Assembly: GCA_964016875.1 (NCBI GenBank)
Contig: OZ024737.1
Location: 30,443,683 to 30,507,682, forward strand
From: Fallopia convolvulus
Taxonomy: Eukaryota > Streptophyta > Magnoliopsida > Caryophyllales > Polygonaceae
Reading direction: 5' to 3'
Length of the DNA stretch: 64,000 nucleotides
Below, piece after piece: positions 34,162-44,924 of the stretch (position 1 is its first letter; the number at the start of each line of letters is the position of its first letter). The notes under the pieces were generated by a model, which was given only the letters and a program-made list of their open reading frames with translations, made no database searches and had not been told where the DNA came from. The position numbers and the translations under genes were made by a program.

Positions 34162-35440
34162 ATGGTATACACTTTCTTCCTATTTAGACTACATGTTTTG
34201 CTGATTTTGTTTTCTCTTGGATATGGTGTGTCTTCAATGCAACAATAATTGCTTTAGTTTCCTTAAGTTCAATGCAACAATGTGTTCTTGATGAATTGTC
34301 ACCCTTCTGGGTTGCTTGAATGGAGAAATTTTGCCTGGTGCTTAGTTTTATTTGTATTTGGTCTGCTGCTTTTTCATGCCTAACCTTTTTTTTAACTATC
34401 TTATCCTCAGCCTTTTCACTGATTTGGTGCTGCAAAATCTCTTTCTATGGTGATCATATGATGGTATTAGCTTAAACACCTGATTGAGGGATACATGGAA
34501 TCTAGGTGCCATTACTTGGAAGAAAACATGGTTAGACTAATTGCATCATTTGCATGTGTGTCTACCCTTTTAGGGTGAAATTTTTTATAAAAAATGAGTA
34601 CTTGATAGTGGGAGACTGGAAGTCCAACATTGTAGGATGTAATGACCAACATTAAGAAGAAACAAAAATTAGTAAGAGAAGTATACTCCACTAATTCATT
34701 TTTTTTGTGTAAGTGCTTTCATGTTGTGATGCGTGCATTTTTAGTTTTTCACCCATCTTCTTTAGTACCCAATAGCGTAAGTCATCTTTAAAGTACCAAG
34801 GACGTGGGTTAGTGTGCTCTTGAAATAACATTGACGAGAAATGTGCACTTAATATTCACTTTTCCTGCTCTTCTTGTAGTTTCACTACCTCTTAGACTTT
34901 GCTTTCGTATATTTACTTGGCATTGTTTAGATGTTTATGCCTCAACAGAAAGTGTTCTGCTTTGGATTCCTAGGATTTGTGTGTTGTGTTGTGTTTATTA
35001 TCTTGAAAGTTGCTTTCTTTTATTCTAAGGTTGTTGCACAAAGTTATATTTGATCAGTAGCCGTTCAGTAACAATTCCTATTAGATCATTTAGTACTGTT
35101 ATAGTCTCCGTACAAGAATTGCACGCCATTGGTTTTTGATTTATTCCTTTTTCTAAATGTTTTTCAGGGAAGCATCAAGTTTTGAAAATTTTGATATCTT
35201 TCCTACCGTTTAAGCTCACGAGTTATAAGGCCAGAAGATTGTATCGCTTCCGAGACAATCAATGTCGTTTTGTTTGTAGTTTCATTGTAGTTTCAACTTG
35301 TTGGCGATTTGTGTTCTGACTTTGTGGAGGCATTTTGTAAACGCTAGGATCACGTTATGTCTTATTGTGTGCAAGAAACGGCTCACATAAACTTGTTTTT
35401 TATTACTTCCTGATCATTATTGTCATGTTTTGAAAGAAGA
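34162..35440 (+). other. 3' flank of eIF3d copy 2, paralogous to copy 1
   Basis: This is non-coding DNA that aligns in blocks with 19,598-21,260, with indels. Examples are gatggtatac right after the stop, attgcaacaat-like words, ctgctttggat, and the terminal block after ttttcag at 35,161-35,167. The homology shows that the duplication copied the gene with more than 1 kb of 3' DNA, so copy 2 is not an mRNA-derived retrogene. Confidence 0.7.
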
Positions 35441-35699
35441 TTTTTCCTTGGCTGCGTACAATTCATATTCTTCATTCTTCATGCGCCTTGCACAATTAGG
35501 GTGTGTTTGGTGTGCGGGTAAGAGAAATCAGATTTGGGTTTAATGAATGAAAACCTCAAATCTAGTGTTTGGTTTACGAGTTTTTAAAATTAAAACTCCT
35601 CTAGCCAGGTATGAATTTTTTATACCGCCCAATATAGGGATGGGTTTGAATCTTATACTCACTCTCCTTCAATTTTTCAATCAATTAAGATTTTAAGGC

Positions 35700-37350
35700 T
35701 TAGATTTCGACGTATGTAATAAAGCTTCAATATTGTTAGTTGTCATCTCTATATTCTTGAAAACTTGTCTCAAAAAACACGTACTAAGAACACAATTGAA
35801 AAACCGATTTAATCTATCTGTAGTTAGGAGGCAATCAGCACAGGATTTCCACAAAAAGTTTTTGATTTTCGGAGGAAGAGAAGATTTCCATATACAAGAG
35901 AAATCAGAAGCAACCTCAGGACGAGTCGAGTTTAGCAAAGAGGAAGTCGAGGAGACAAAAAATTCACCATCCGAAAACGGAAGCCAAACAATACGATCCG
36001 GAGAGGAAGAGAAAGGAATTCTAATTGCTGAAATTGAATCAATTATAAAATCCGGAAGGATTAATTTTAGATTGGGAAAATCCCAGGACCGGAAAGGAGT
36101 TATAAACGAAGAAACTTTTAATTTAATATTAATATTATCAAAATAAGGAAATAAATCAATGTTAGGGAGCCACGAGTCAGTCCGGAAATTAATAGAATCG
36201 CCATTTCCAATAGTCCATAAGATACCTTTGGAGAAAATATCTCTTATATTCATTAATCTTCCAAATTGCCACGAACAATTTTTCTTTTGATATTGAAAAA
36301 GCGAGAGGGAAAAAGCAAGAGGGAACCAAGATATTTTTCCGAAATAATACGAACCCAATAGTTATGAGGAGAGGTCATAATTTTCCAAAGAAGCTTCATT
36401 TCAAGGGCTAAATTACTATGCTCACCAGTACAAAGACCCAAACCCCCGGACTCTTTCAGAGTACAAATATTATCCCAACTAATAAGAGAGATGATTTGGT
36501 TGGAATTTATTCCAGATAAAGTATTTATTAACTTTATCAATTTAACAGAGAATCCCCTTTGGAAGAAGAAAACTTTGCATTAAATAATTAACCTGACCTA
36601 AGAGATTAGATTGAATAAGAACTGCTCTCCCCGCTTGCGAAATAGAGTTAGCTTTCCATTTAGAAAGCTGTTCTTTAAGTTTAGAAATGGATTCTAAGAA
36701 GATTGAATTCTATAACCTACCTTTAAGGATAGGAATACTAAGATATTTTTCCATAGAAGTAGTAATTTGAATATTCAGAACACTAGCAAGGGAAAGCGCA
36801 GAATTTCTAGAAATATTTGCGGAAACTAGAAATATTTGAATGGGACGCATTTGCAAAAATTATCTAAAAAAGATTTGATATAATTAATATTTGAATGGGA
36901 CGCATTTGCAAAAATAAGTATATGATCAACAAAACTGAAAAAAGGTAAACACGTACCATTCTTCACTAATTGGATACCGACAAATTTTTGAGTCAAGAGT
37001 TGCCTGGAAATGCAAGGTTCGCGCAAGAAATTTCATAGCTATAATAAAAATAAAAAGGGCAATTGGATCACCTTGCCTAATACCACATTGTGGCGAGAAC
37101 TCAATTCCCGGTTCATTATTAACAAGAACAGAGGAAGAAGAAGTAGGAATACAAGTCATGATAAGACTGACCCATTTGTCATGGAAACCAAACTTTAGAA
37201 GAATTAATTTGATGAAATTCCAATTGATTTTATCATAAGCTTTTTTCATATCTAATTTAATAGCCATCCAACCTTGTTTTCCTTTTTCCTTTTTATGGAA
37301 AGAATGAAAAATTTCATGAGCATAAGAATGTTATCCTGAATAAGCCTTCC
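35700..37350 (-). mobile_element. Degraded L1-type LINE (RT and zf-RVT)
   Basis: The minus-strand pieces are, in order, RT motifs MAIKLDMKKAYDKINWNF (about 37,260), CGIRQGDPIALFIF (37,080) and SFVDHILIFAN (36,930). A link region (GGLGLCTGEHSNLALEMKLL, 36,430) and a zf-RVT-like end (WTIGNGDSINFRTDSWLPN, 36,180; PPKIKNFLWKSCADCLLTTD, 35,830) follow. The catalytic FADD motif reads FVDH, so the second Asp is lost. Frameshifts are frequent and the endonuclease and RNase H are missing. It is a dead remnant next to eIF3d copy 2. Confidence 0.85.
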
Positions 37351-38090
37351 TTTAACAAAGGCTCCCTGGAGAGGATGAATAATTGTTGGAAGAATAGTTC
37401 CTAAACGAATAGCTAATACTTTAGTAATTATTTTATATATTGTGTTACATAGGCTAATCGAACTAAAATGATTAATTGTTAAGGGAGAAGTTAGGTTGTA
37501 ATCTTGATTGCAAGAATATTACATTTCTTCTTTATGAAAGATAAAAGTTTTGTTAGAAGCTAATTTGGTTGTAATGAGACTTTTTTCATGTTAGGTTGTT
37601 ATTAGACCAATTAAGACAATATGTTAGAAAATGAGCTATTCAATTTAAGTAAATTTGATTCATCATATGGATTTTTTTCTAGGGTTAAATTAGTTAGTAC
37701 TTACTACTTACTACTTAGTAATAGTATTGTTGATTTCTTATCTTTTATCGCAATGGAGAATGTTTCATTTATTGAACACGAAACAGGATTGAACTTATAT
37801 CAACTTAATTAATAATAGTAAATGTGAAATTTTAATAAAATATTAGAAACATAGAAATTAAACAAGATAAAAGTAATACAAATATGTTAAGTACGTTGAA
37901 AATGTAACATAATTTCGTGTTTAATTTTTGAATTTCATATAGTTTAAATTAAAATAATGGGTTAGGAAAATTATTCTCAATTATATTTTAAAATATCAAT
38001 GAATACTAGTTTTTATTTTTAAATCAATGTTTTAGACCTATTTATATTATTATTTAAAACTTATTTTAATAGTAATTGAAAAATAAAAAT
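37351..38090. other. AT-rich spacer
   Basis: The first part (37,351-37,500) may be more decayed L1 sequence (PLQGAFVKGRLIQDN-like words on the minus strand). The rest is AT-rich without a gene. Confidence 0.35.
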
Positions 38091-38247
38091 TATGTTATTG
38101 ACCCACTGGTCAACCCGAACCCGCCCGATAACTCACCATGACCTGTCCCGACTTAACCCGTAATCCGATGGACCCGAACCCGTTTTGAACCAGAACCCGA
38201 AATTATCGAACCTGAACCAGACCGACCCGACCCGGTCGACAGGTCTA
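38091..38247 (+). mobile_element. hAT MITE fragment, third family member
   Basis: The GC-rich end (gacccactggtcaacccgaa ... gacccggtcgacaggtcta) matches the right end of the 30,472-30,912 element. The left GC-rich end is absent, so only a partial copy remains. The following attgtcac would be the target duplication, but its partner is not found. Confidence 0.65.
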
Positions 38248-38299
38248 ATTGTCACCATTGCTTTACTTTTTGGAGATGACTCTCAAAGGAGTCAAAGCC

Positions 38300-38393
38300 G
38301 TCCCACATCGAAGATAATTAGCTTAAGCATGCAGCTCACACCTTCCCACATCGATCAATTGAGCAAAAGTCTAGAACCAAGTCGTTATAAATA
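38300..38393 (+). promoter_or_regulatory. snRNA-type promoter: two USE words plus TATA
   Basis: GTCCCACATCG (38,300-38,310) is an exact match to the plant snRNA upstream sequence element RTCCCACATCG. TTCCCACATCG (38,343-38,353) is a one-base variant. TATAAATA (38,386-38,393) begins 32 bp after the second USE. In plants this spacing is typical of Pol II snRNA genes; Pol III genes have about 10 bp less. Transcription would start near 38,420. The sequence there does not resemble U1, U2, U4, U5, U6, U3 or 7SL as I know them. Similar TCCCACATCG words also occur in some plant LTRs. Confidence 0.4.
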
Positions 38394-39117
38394 GGAAAGA
38401 GGCTGAACAAAATAAATGATCGAAAAACCTCTCCGGGTTAAGAATTTTTTCTGTACCTAGATTCGATGTGTTTGAATTCTGAGTGAGATCACGCTATTTA
38501 CGGTATAAAGTACGAAAAGGCTTTATTTGTAAAGAGGATTACAAAACAATCAGCTGGAGGGCGGGAATGAGGAATAATCTACGTACGGAAACCGTTTAGT
38601 TGTACGAAACTCGAGAATTAGTATTTAATATAATTCTATTTATAGCGCATATTATATCGGGGTCCAATAGATATTGGCAAGATTTTCATCCATATTGTAA
38701 TCCGGATAAGTTTTTAATACTTTTTGCAATATGTCATTTGTTTTATGATAAAACCATATACACCAATATTTCAAATTCTCTAGTTGAGAGCAGACTTTCA
38801 ATTTTGTCAACTATTTGACCTATTGTTTCCTAGGTTGATAGTTCGGGTTTTACTATGTATGGTAGCATTGTAGTAATATATTTTTTTCCTGTTGTTATCA
38901 CAAGTTGTACATTTCAGGGTAACTACAATATGTGTTTCTAATAATCTTGATTTTATATGAAAGTCATTGCTTATTGTTCTTTATAACACTTTTTAACTTT
39001 AGAAAGTATTTTAAGCTTTAAGACCACCTCCAAGTTGGTGCTTGGGATTCCTTTTTTGTTGGTAATTATCTCTATTGTTGGGCTTCTAGACCACCTCCAG
39101 TTTTTAACTTTAGGAGG
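38394..39117. other. Unassigned DNA after the snRNA-type promoter
   Basis: If the promoter works, an RNA would start near 38,420 (aaataaatgatcg, then acctctccgggttaag and an Sm-site-like aatttttt at 38,444-38,451). Beyond that the stretch has no gene I can support; it is AT-rich from 38,600. Confidence 0.3.
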
Positions 39118-39396
39118 TCATTGCTTATGGTTCGCTATAACCCAGCAACCCTCCGGAGTTCTATGACTTTGTCGGAGGAACTTACTGATTTTTTCCCGCT
39201 TCCTTTTGCAGGTTGGATTCGAGTCAATCTGATGTGCAACAAGCAAACCGATGATAATGTGGAATGGACGGTTGTCTTCTCTACGACACTTTGGTGGCTT
39301 TGGAAGTGGAGGAACGAGGCGGCGTTCAGGAATCCTAAGGAGATTCATGAACATAGATCAAATAGAATCCAATTGTTTTGTCACTTCTCAAAGTAA
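39118..39396 (+). pseudogene. L1 LINE C-terminal fragment
   Basis: The 91-codon frame contains WTVVFSTTLWWLWKWRNEAAF, the Trp-rich word found between the zf-RVT and RNase H parts of plant L1 ORF2 proteins. Nothing of the RT is nearby on this strand. It is an isolated piece, not a gene. Confidence 0.6.
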
Positions 39397-39459
39397 TCAC
39401 TCAATGAAAATTAGCCTACAAATATCTCTCACCACAAAACATATAGCATCTTAAATAAA

Positions 39460-40330
39460 TCATGAAATTAGGAGGGAATAGACTATCAAACTTGATTGCC
39501 TAGGGCCCAAGAGTGTCGGCATAACTACGCATGCCGCACAAAAGAACACGAGCAGCCAAACGGAGAAGGGAGAAGAATTATGGTTACCAACGGAGAAGCC
39601 AGATGAGTAGTGGTTTCCAACGATATAATCCACCACAACACAATTCGAAACTAGTTTTCTGTCACCGGAATCAGCCTCTCGCACAATGTAGTCCAGAGTC
39701 GAGGTATCCATAGTTTCAAAATCAGCAGCACATGCCACACATCCAACCCAATAGCCTTGGTGGAGTAACGAAATATCCCTTGATGTGATTTGGAGAATTT
39801 CATCATCTTTGTCTTCTACGGCTCTCAAATTTGCCCAAACTTTAGATACTTCGGAATTCTTGTTTCCCAGGTTGTTAAAGCGGGAAATTCATAATCCATA
39901 TCCCTAAAGGTCGTAAAAACCTCTAGACGCACTGCCTCTCCAACTTTAGGGTTATACACACCTCAAAACACGACATTGGGTAAAAGACGACGATTTCGTT
40001 CTTGATTACGACAGATTCCAGAGTTCGCACCAACTCGGGATGCAGAGTGAAAAAATCTATATCTTGAACCAAAATTCTAGCATGCAAAATATAGTCAAAA
40101 CTCTTTTGATTATTGAATGTAATGTATTTTAAGAAATTAGGTCCCACATAAATGTATCCGACATGTAGAAGTGAAGAGAGGGTTTTTTGGAGTGATTGGA
40201 GCGTATCATGGATGAGAAAATCCTCATCTCTCTTTATCTTTTTAGTAAAATTGGATAGAACGAAATATCCATAACCATCGGAGCCGAACGGAGCGCTGGA
40301 GCCATCATGAATGGCCGGAGAGAGACGAGG
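39460..40330 (-). pseudogene. Broken host gene of unknown family
   Basis: On the minus strand an open frame runs from about 40,330 to 39,923 with a coding-like product (GSSAPFGSDGYGYFVLSNF, HARILVQDIDFFTLHPELV, RTLESVVIKNEIVVFYP). It is followed in a second frame by LEVFTTFRDMDYEFPALTTW (about 39,920-39,860), and in a third by a 122-codon frame (DDEILQITSRDISLLHQGYW, ACAADFETMDTSTLDYIV) ending at 39,460. The pieces look like one protein broken by two frame changes, although introns cannot be excluded. No start codon in good context is visible. I do not recognise the family. Confidence 0.45.
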
Positions 40331-41045
40331 GGTGGGTGTAGAATTTGGGATATTTTTTTTTGAGCAAGGGATACGATAAAATGAATGTGATGTGACGTAA
40401 CTTTCTTGCCTTCACTGAAAGGATTTATTAAAAATGATTTTGATGTTTTTTGTTGGGGTTAGCTTTGGGCTCTTTTGGTTCAGTGTTATAGTCCTTTATT
40501 TTGCCTCTTTGAGGATGTTGGTGTTTGAGTTTGTTAGATTTTTTGTTCATTCTTTTTCTTTTACTCAAACTCAATCCGATCCCTAGGCTTTTTTTATTTT
40601 TGGGGCTAGGTTTGTTTAGGAGTTGTAGTTCGTGTTTATTTTGATATGTTGACCCGAGCACGGTTTGTACACTTTCGATCGAGTTTTTGCTATGGGACTG
40701 GTGTGGTTCGTATGTGATTGGCGCGGTCGCTTGGACGTTTTTGAGGCTGTTGAAGATCCTTCATCCTGGTGGAGGCAACGTTAGTAGTCCACTTCATCAT
40801 ATTGGTCCACTTTTGACCCGAATGCCAAAAATTTTGATCTTTATCCCCTCACGTCTCCCACTACTATTTTCGCTCTAGTGCTTTTTCGTTAGTTGTACTT
40901 ACTTTTGTGTTTCGTTCTTTTCTGTCTGTTTTGTTTTATTCATCTTTGTCTGTTCTTTTCGGTTTTTCGACCGTTGTTTACTCGACCTCTCGGTTTTATC
41001 GGTCATGTTCGGTAAACTGAATTCTTACCTAATAAAAAAAATTCC
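40331..41045. other. T-rich DNA, possible LINE 3' tail
   Basis: No gene is seen. The plus strand is rich in ttttgtttc-type words and ends ttcttacctaataaaaaaa at 41,020-41,040, which looks like the 3' untranslated end and A-tail of a LINE. It could belong with the L1 fragment at 39,118-39,396, with the broken gene in between. Confidence 0.35.
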
Positions 41046-41570
41046 CCAAAATTGGATCGCTCTAATAACTCCAGCTCGTGTAATTGAGCATAAACGAAAC
41101 CTTCCTTTTTGGTAATCAAATACAAAGATGGATTTACAGAATTAATTTCGTAATTATTAATAACTTTATAAAAATTAACCTTTTTAAACCACTCAAATGA
41201 TTATAGGGACAGTTTACATTAATTAATTATTTTTATTTATTAACTTCGTATTTTTTATTTATCTTTTAAATTAAGTTTTTGGATGAATAAAAATTTTCGG
41301 GTGTGTTAGGATTAACTTGAATGTTGTGGGCGTGAATGCTTGAATGCTGATCAATAGTTAAGTACCGAAATTGACAACCTAAATTGAAAGGTTTTTGCCA
41401 TATGAGCACTAAACTCGAATGCAACTATTACTATCAACAACTAAATGCTCAAATCTGTGACGCAATGGCATAATCCATACGTACCTATACAATTTCCACA
41501 ATCAAATGAACCCATACATTTCCATCCAGCCATTCAAAAGTCCTTTCCAGAAGTTTCGAGACTCCCAGTT
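41046..41570. other. AT-rich spacer
   Basis: Nothing recognisable: no open frame of note and no repeat structure. Confidence 0.4.
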
Positions 41571-41879
41571 CTATGAAGCGATTGCATCCCTTATGTGCTT
41601 CATTCCCGATGGAGCGTTGTCTTGGCCTTGTTCATGATGCCTAGGAGGAGGAAGGTCCGAGTCGTTGTAGTCTTCCTTGAGGTATTGTTCAACAATCCGG
41701 TTTTCCAATATTAAGTTGTGCATGCAAAAACATACCAAAATCAGGTCAACATGTGTCTCAATGGGAAAGCTCATCATGTACGTAAATATCTGAGACCTTT
41801 TTTCAACACACCAAAGTTGATACAGATCGTTGGACAAGGAGCGGTGCAAGGTAGACCTCATGCTTGCTTCTTGCGACAA
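41571..41879 (-). pseudogene. Possible Harbinger-type transposase C-terminus
   Basis: The 102-codon frame includes QIFTYMMSFPIETHVDLILV followed by CFCMHNLILENRI and an acidic tail. The pattern (Met/Pro loop, hydrophobic strand, C-x-x-HN) resembles the last segment of PIF/Harbinger DDE transposases, where LACxxLHNFI is typical. The upstream catalytic part is not found, so the call is tentative. It could also be a piece of another plant gene. Confidence 0.35.
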
Positions 41880-41959
41880 AGGAGGAATTGATGGCGCCTT
41901 GGTTCAACTTTGTGGACGTGGTTATGATAGGATGGTGAGATCAACGAGTGAAGATGAGG

Positions 41960-42807
41960 GGTGATGTAGATATGGATGTGTTTGCTTTGGATACAACTCA
42001 CCTAACAAACACAAACCAAGAAGCCAACTCAAACATATTACTCACTTTGTATCGGATCTTGAAGGGGGGTTCGATATAACTCACGAATCAGTTTTGGTAG
42101 GAAACTAAGGACGTTTTATTGAAGGGAAAGATGACAATAAATGACATAAAACCAACTAGAAACTCAAGCTCAATCCGATGTGTTTTTCTAAGGAGAACTC
42201 GTCCCCTTTTATAGCAAACTTTGGTCAAACACTTGGCCTTCTTGTAACCCTTCAAGTTTGCATTTAATCTCAAGCTTGGAAGCCAAAACATCCACGAAAA
42301 ACCTGCATTTAGTGCATGCCATGAAGACGAGGGGAAACTAGGACCGACTTAGGTGCTCGTGGTGCGCCCGGTGGCCACCAACACGCACACAAGGCCACCT
42401 TCATACTTGCTCGACGCTCCCTGGGTCATGAGGCTAGATTTGAGATCCTTTTGCAAGGTACGAGCCCGTGCCTCGAGTGATTTGATGCAAAAATGATAAA
42501 GTTCCCGACGCTTGCTTGGCTGCAGTGGTGGAATCGACCCCATTAAGGGGTGACCGACACTCAACCCCTTTTGTAGCTTTTTGAGCGGCGCTTTTGAGGC
42601 CATCTTGTCCTATGGGGTTCACCAAGTCTTCACCCAAAATATGGCTCAGGGAAAGGTGTGAGGAATCGGTGATGGCCTCGCCCAGAGTTGTGTGACGGTC
42701 TGAAGTGTCGCGCCCGGTGCGCCCCCTCAACGGTGCACTCGTTTGTTGCCTCAGGGTTAGCCTTGGGAATCCTTGTGTCTCGGCCTTGATGTGGCATGGT
42801 CACATCA
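41960..42807 (-). mobile_element. Gypsy-type LTR, minus orientation
   Basis: The right edge reads ggtcacatca|tcctccctccattcaaa. On the minus strand this is a purine-rich tract (ttgaatggagggagga) followed by TGATGTGACC, a polypurine tract plus LTR start. A minus-strand TATA (tataaaag) lies at 42,207-42,214 in the expected position. The left end is not sharply defined. Open frames inside are not real genes. Confidence 0.5.
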
Positions 42808-42829
42808 TCCTCCCTCCATTCAAAAAAGG

Positions 42830-43658
42830 ATTAGTCCTCGAATCCGAGTGTACTTTCAAGTGAAAATATGAAATGCACACAAAATGATACATAGAAGAAG
42901 GTGAAGATCACAAACAAGTAAAATCATAGAAAAACCTTGTGAAAATTTTTAAGCACATGTTTTTCCTAACTTGAGCCTAAAGATATGCTTAAGTGTAGAA
43001 CACAAAATACACATAACACACTTAAAAATAAAAGAAGGGCACATCACAAACCTTTTCCTAGTTTTCAAAAATTGTGAAAAAGAGCAAAAATGCACACATG
43101 AAGACCTAGTTCTAGATGAAGTAACTAGATGGCACATATGCTCAAACTCATACACACGATCCTTAAATATGAATGCTTCCTCACAATGAAAGGTATAAAG
43201 ATATTATGAAGATATAGTCCTACCAAGATAATTACAAGAATGAAAATCTCTAGTATGATGCAAAGAAAAGAAGAAAGAAAAAGTAGGGTGAAGAGATACT
43301 CCCCTAGAGCAACTTGACATGGTGACTTTTCTCTTTTCTTGCTTGGTGTGATTCTCCTCATGACATAGAAGGGGCAAATTGGAGGGCACCATAAGGAAGC
43401 ATCTATCCATGGGGTAGCCATATAACTCATGGAACTAGGCATGATGGGTGGGCAGGTCTTGATTCGAGAATGAATTGATTCCACTTCTTCATCCACTTTT
43501 TCCTTGAAATCAAACTTATCTCATGTTTGCATTGGAGGCTCATGAATTTGCACTTTTCTACTTCAAGAAGAAGAGACTAACATATCCTTTTTGTTAGAGC
43601 ATCACATGGAGGAACTCCATCAAACTGATTCGGGGACAAATCCTTTTAAATGGGAGGA
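42830..43658. other. DNA between two inverted LTRs
   Basis: This is an A-rich stretch with gaagaagaaag-type words and no recognisable gag or pol domain. It is bounded on both sides by LTR starts that point outward, each preceded by its own purine tract, so two element ends meet head to head here. Confidence 0.4.
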
Positions 43659-44100
43659 TGATGTGATCCACCCTGAGGTCAATCAAGATTCATTTTCAAG
43701 CTTGTATCGTCATTTTCGAAGCTCATGTTCAATGTCGTTCGTTTCAAAGTCTCTAATAAATGTGTGGGATTTATTTATTTATTTTAAATATTCTATATTT
43801 TTATTATTATATGAAAGTAATAAAGAGGCATTGGGTGATGTGGTAGGTAAGATAGTAGGTGAAGTGGTAGGTAAGGTGATAGGTGAAAGTGAACACGAAG
43901 GGTTATTTGTAACCCCATTTTGTGTGCCTATTTATAGGCATTTTGTTCTTGTTGTTTAGACACGTTTTAAACCAAATGAGAATGAAACTTTGAGTTTTTC
44001 TTAGTAGTCTTGAATCACTCATCCTTAAGGCTAGTGAATTCCCTTGGTTCGTGAGTCATATCAAGCCATTTTCAAGGATCCATTCAAGGTGAATCACATC
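43659..44100 (+). mobile_element. Gypsy-type LTR, plus orientation
   Basis: TGATGTGATCC at 43,659 is preceded by the tract ccttttaaatgggagga, and by a frame resembling the C-terminal end of a gypsy polyprotein (DSGTNPFKWEDDV). The promoter-like tatttata lies at 43,929-43,936. The start word matches the minus-strand LTR ending at 42,807. The right end is uncertain. Confidence 0.45.
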
Positions 44101-44892
44101 CTTATTTGAATCTATAGTTTGTATTTTTGGAGAGTGGGTCATATCTCTCTAATTTCACATCCATATCCATCACTTCATATCATACAAAACCATCCCATTT
44201 AAGTCCCATTCCATTTCTACCCCATCAATCTAAATCAATCTCAGTCAAATTACCATCGAAATCTCTTCTCGGTGGATTCCGCAACACCTTAGTAGAACTA
44301 TCATAATTTCTGATACACGAGTGATATTAATCTCAAATTTTGAGCAGTTAAACTATACTCATATATCTAACTCTTCGAGTTGGAATCACTCAAATCCGAG
44401 TTCAAATCAGGGAGAACAAACCTATTGAAGACAAGCCAAATTTTTGGATGTTTGTTGTCGAATTCCTTGGAAGTCTTGGGGGCTTAACTTACATTGTGGA
44501 CTTCACGATCCTTGATTCTCAGTCGAAACTGAGACCTCGTGATATTACACGAGATTATTGTCGCTTGACTAGATGCCCGAGACACTTTTAATTTATTTAG
44601 ACAAACCACTTAGACTATTAATTTTTTTGTTATTGTATAAAATATATACTAATAGTATTATATACATCATGATGTCTGATGGGTAATAAATACGATTTAT
44701 TTTAAATTCAATGACTTAGCTGGTAATTTTCTCGGATCGAATTCGAATAATATTCCGTTAGATTGATATTTTAGCGGGTGTGCTTTTGTTTGCTTCATTC
44801 TGTTCTCCCATATAAATTATTAACAACAGGTATATATATATTAATAAATTACATCTGGTGTGGCTACTTATATGTATAATAAAACCATCAAT
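44101..44892. other. Intergenic DNA before the L1
   Basis: No gene is seen. A short palindromic stretch, ctcagtcgaaactgag, occurs at 44,519-44,534. The 8-bp word ccatcaat at 44,885-44,892 is the probable left copy of the target duplication of the following L1. Confidence 0.4.
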
Positions 44893-44924
44893 AATCAATG
44901 TCACGATCTGATTAAGTTAGAAGA

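Noticed and set aside
38300..38620. A U1, U2, U4, U5, U6, U3 or 7SL gene behind the USE/TATA promoter
   Set aside because: None of the 5' start sequences I know for these RNAs is found near the predicted start. An LTR origin of the promoter words also remains possible.
42349..42730. Two overlapping minus-strand frames of 84 and 98 codons as genes
   Set aside because: They lie inside an LTR defined by its terminus, purine tract and TATA, and show no domain.
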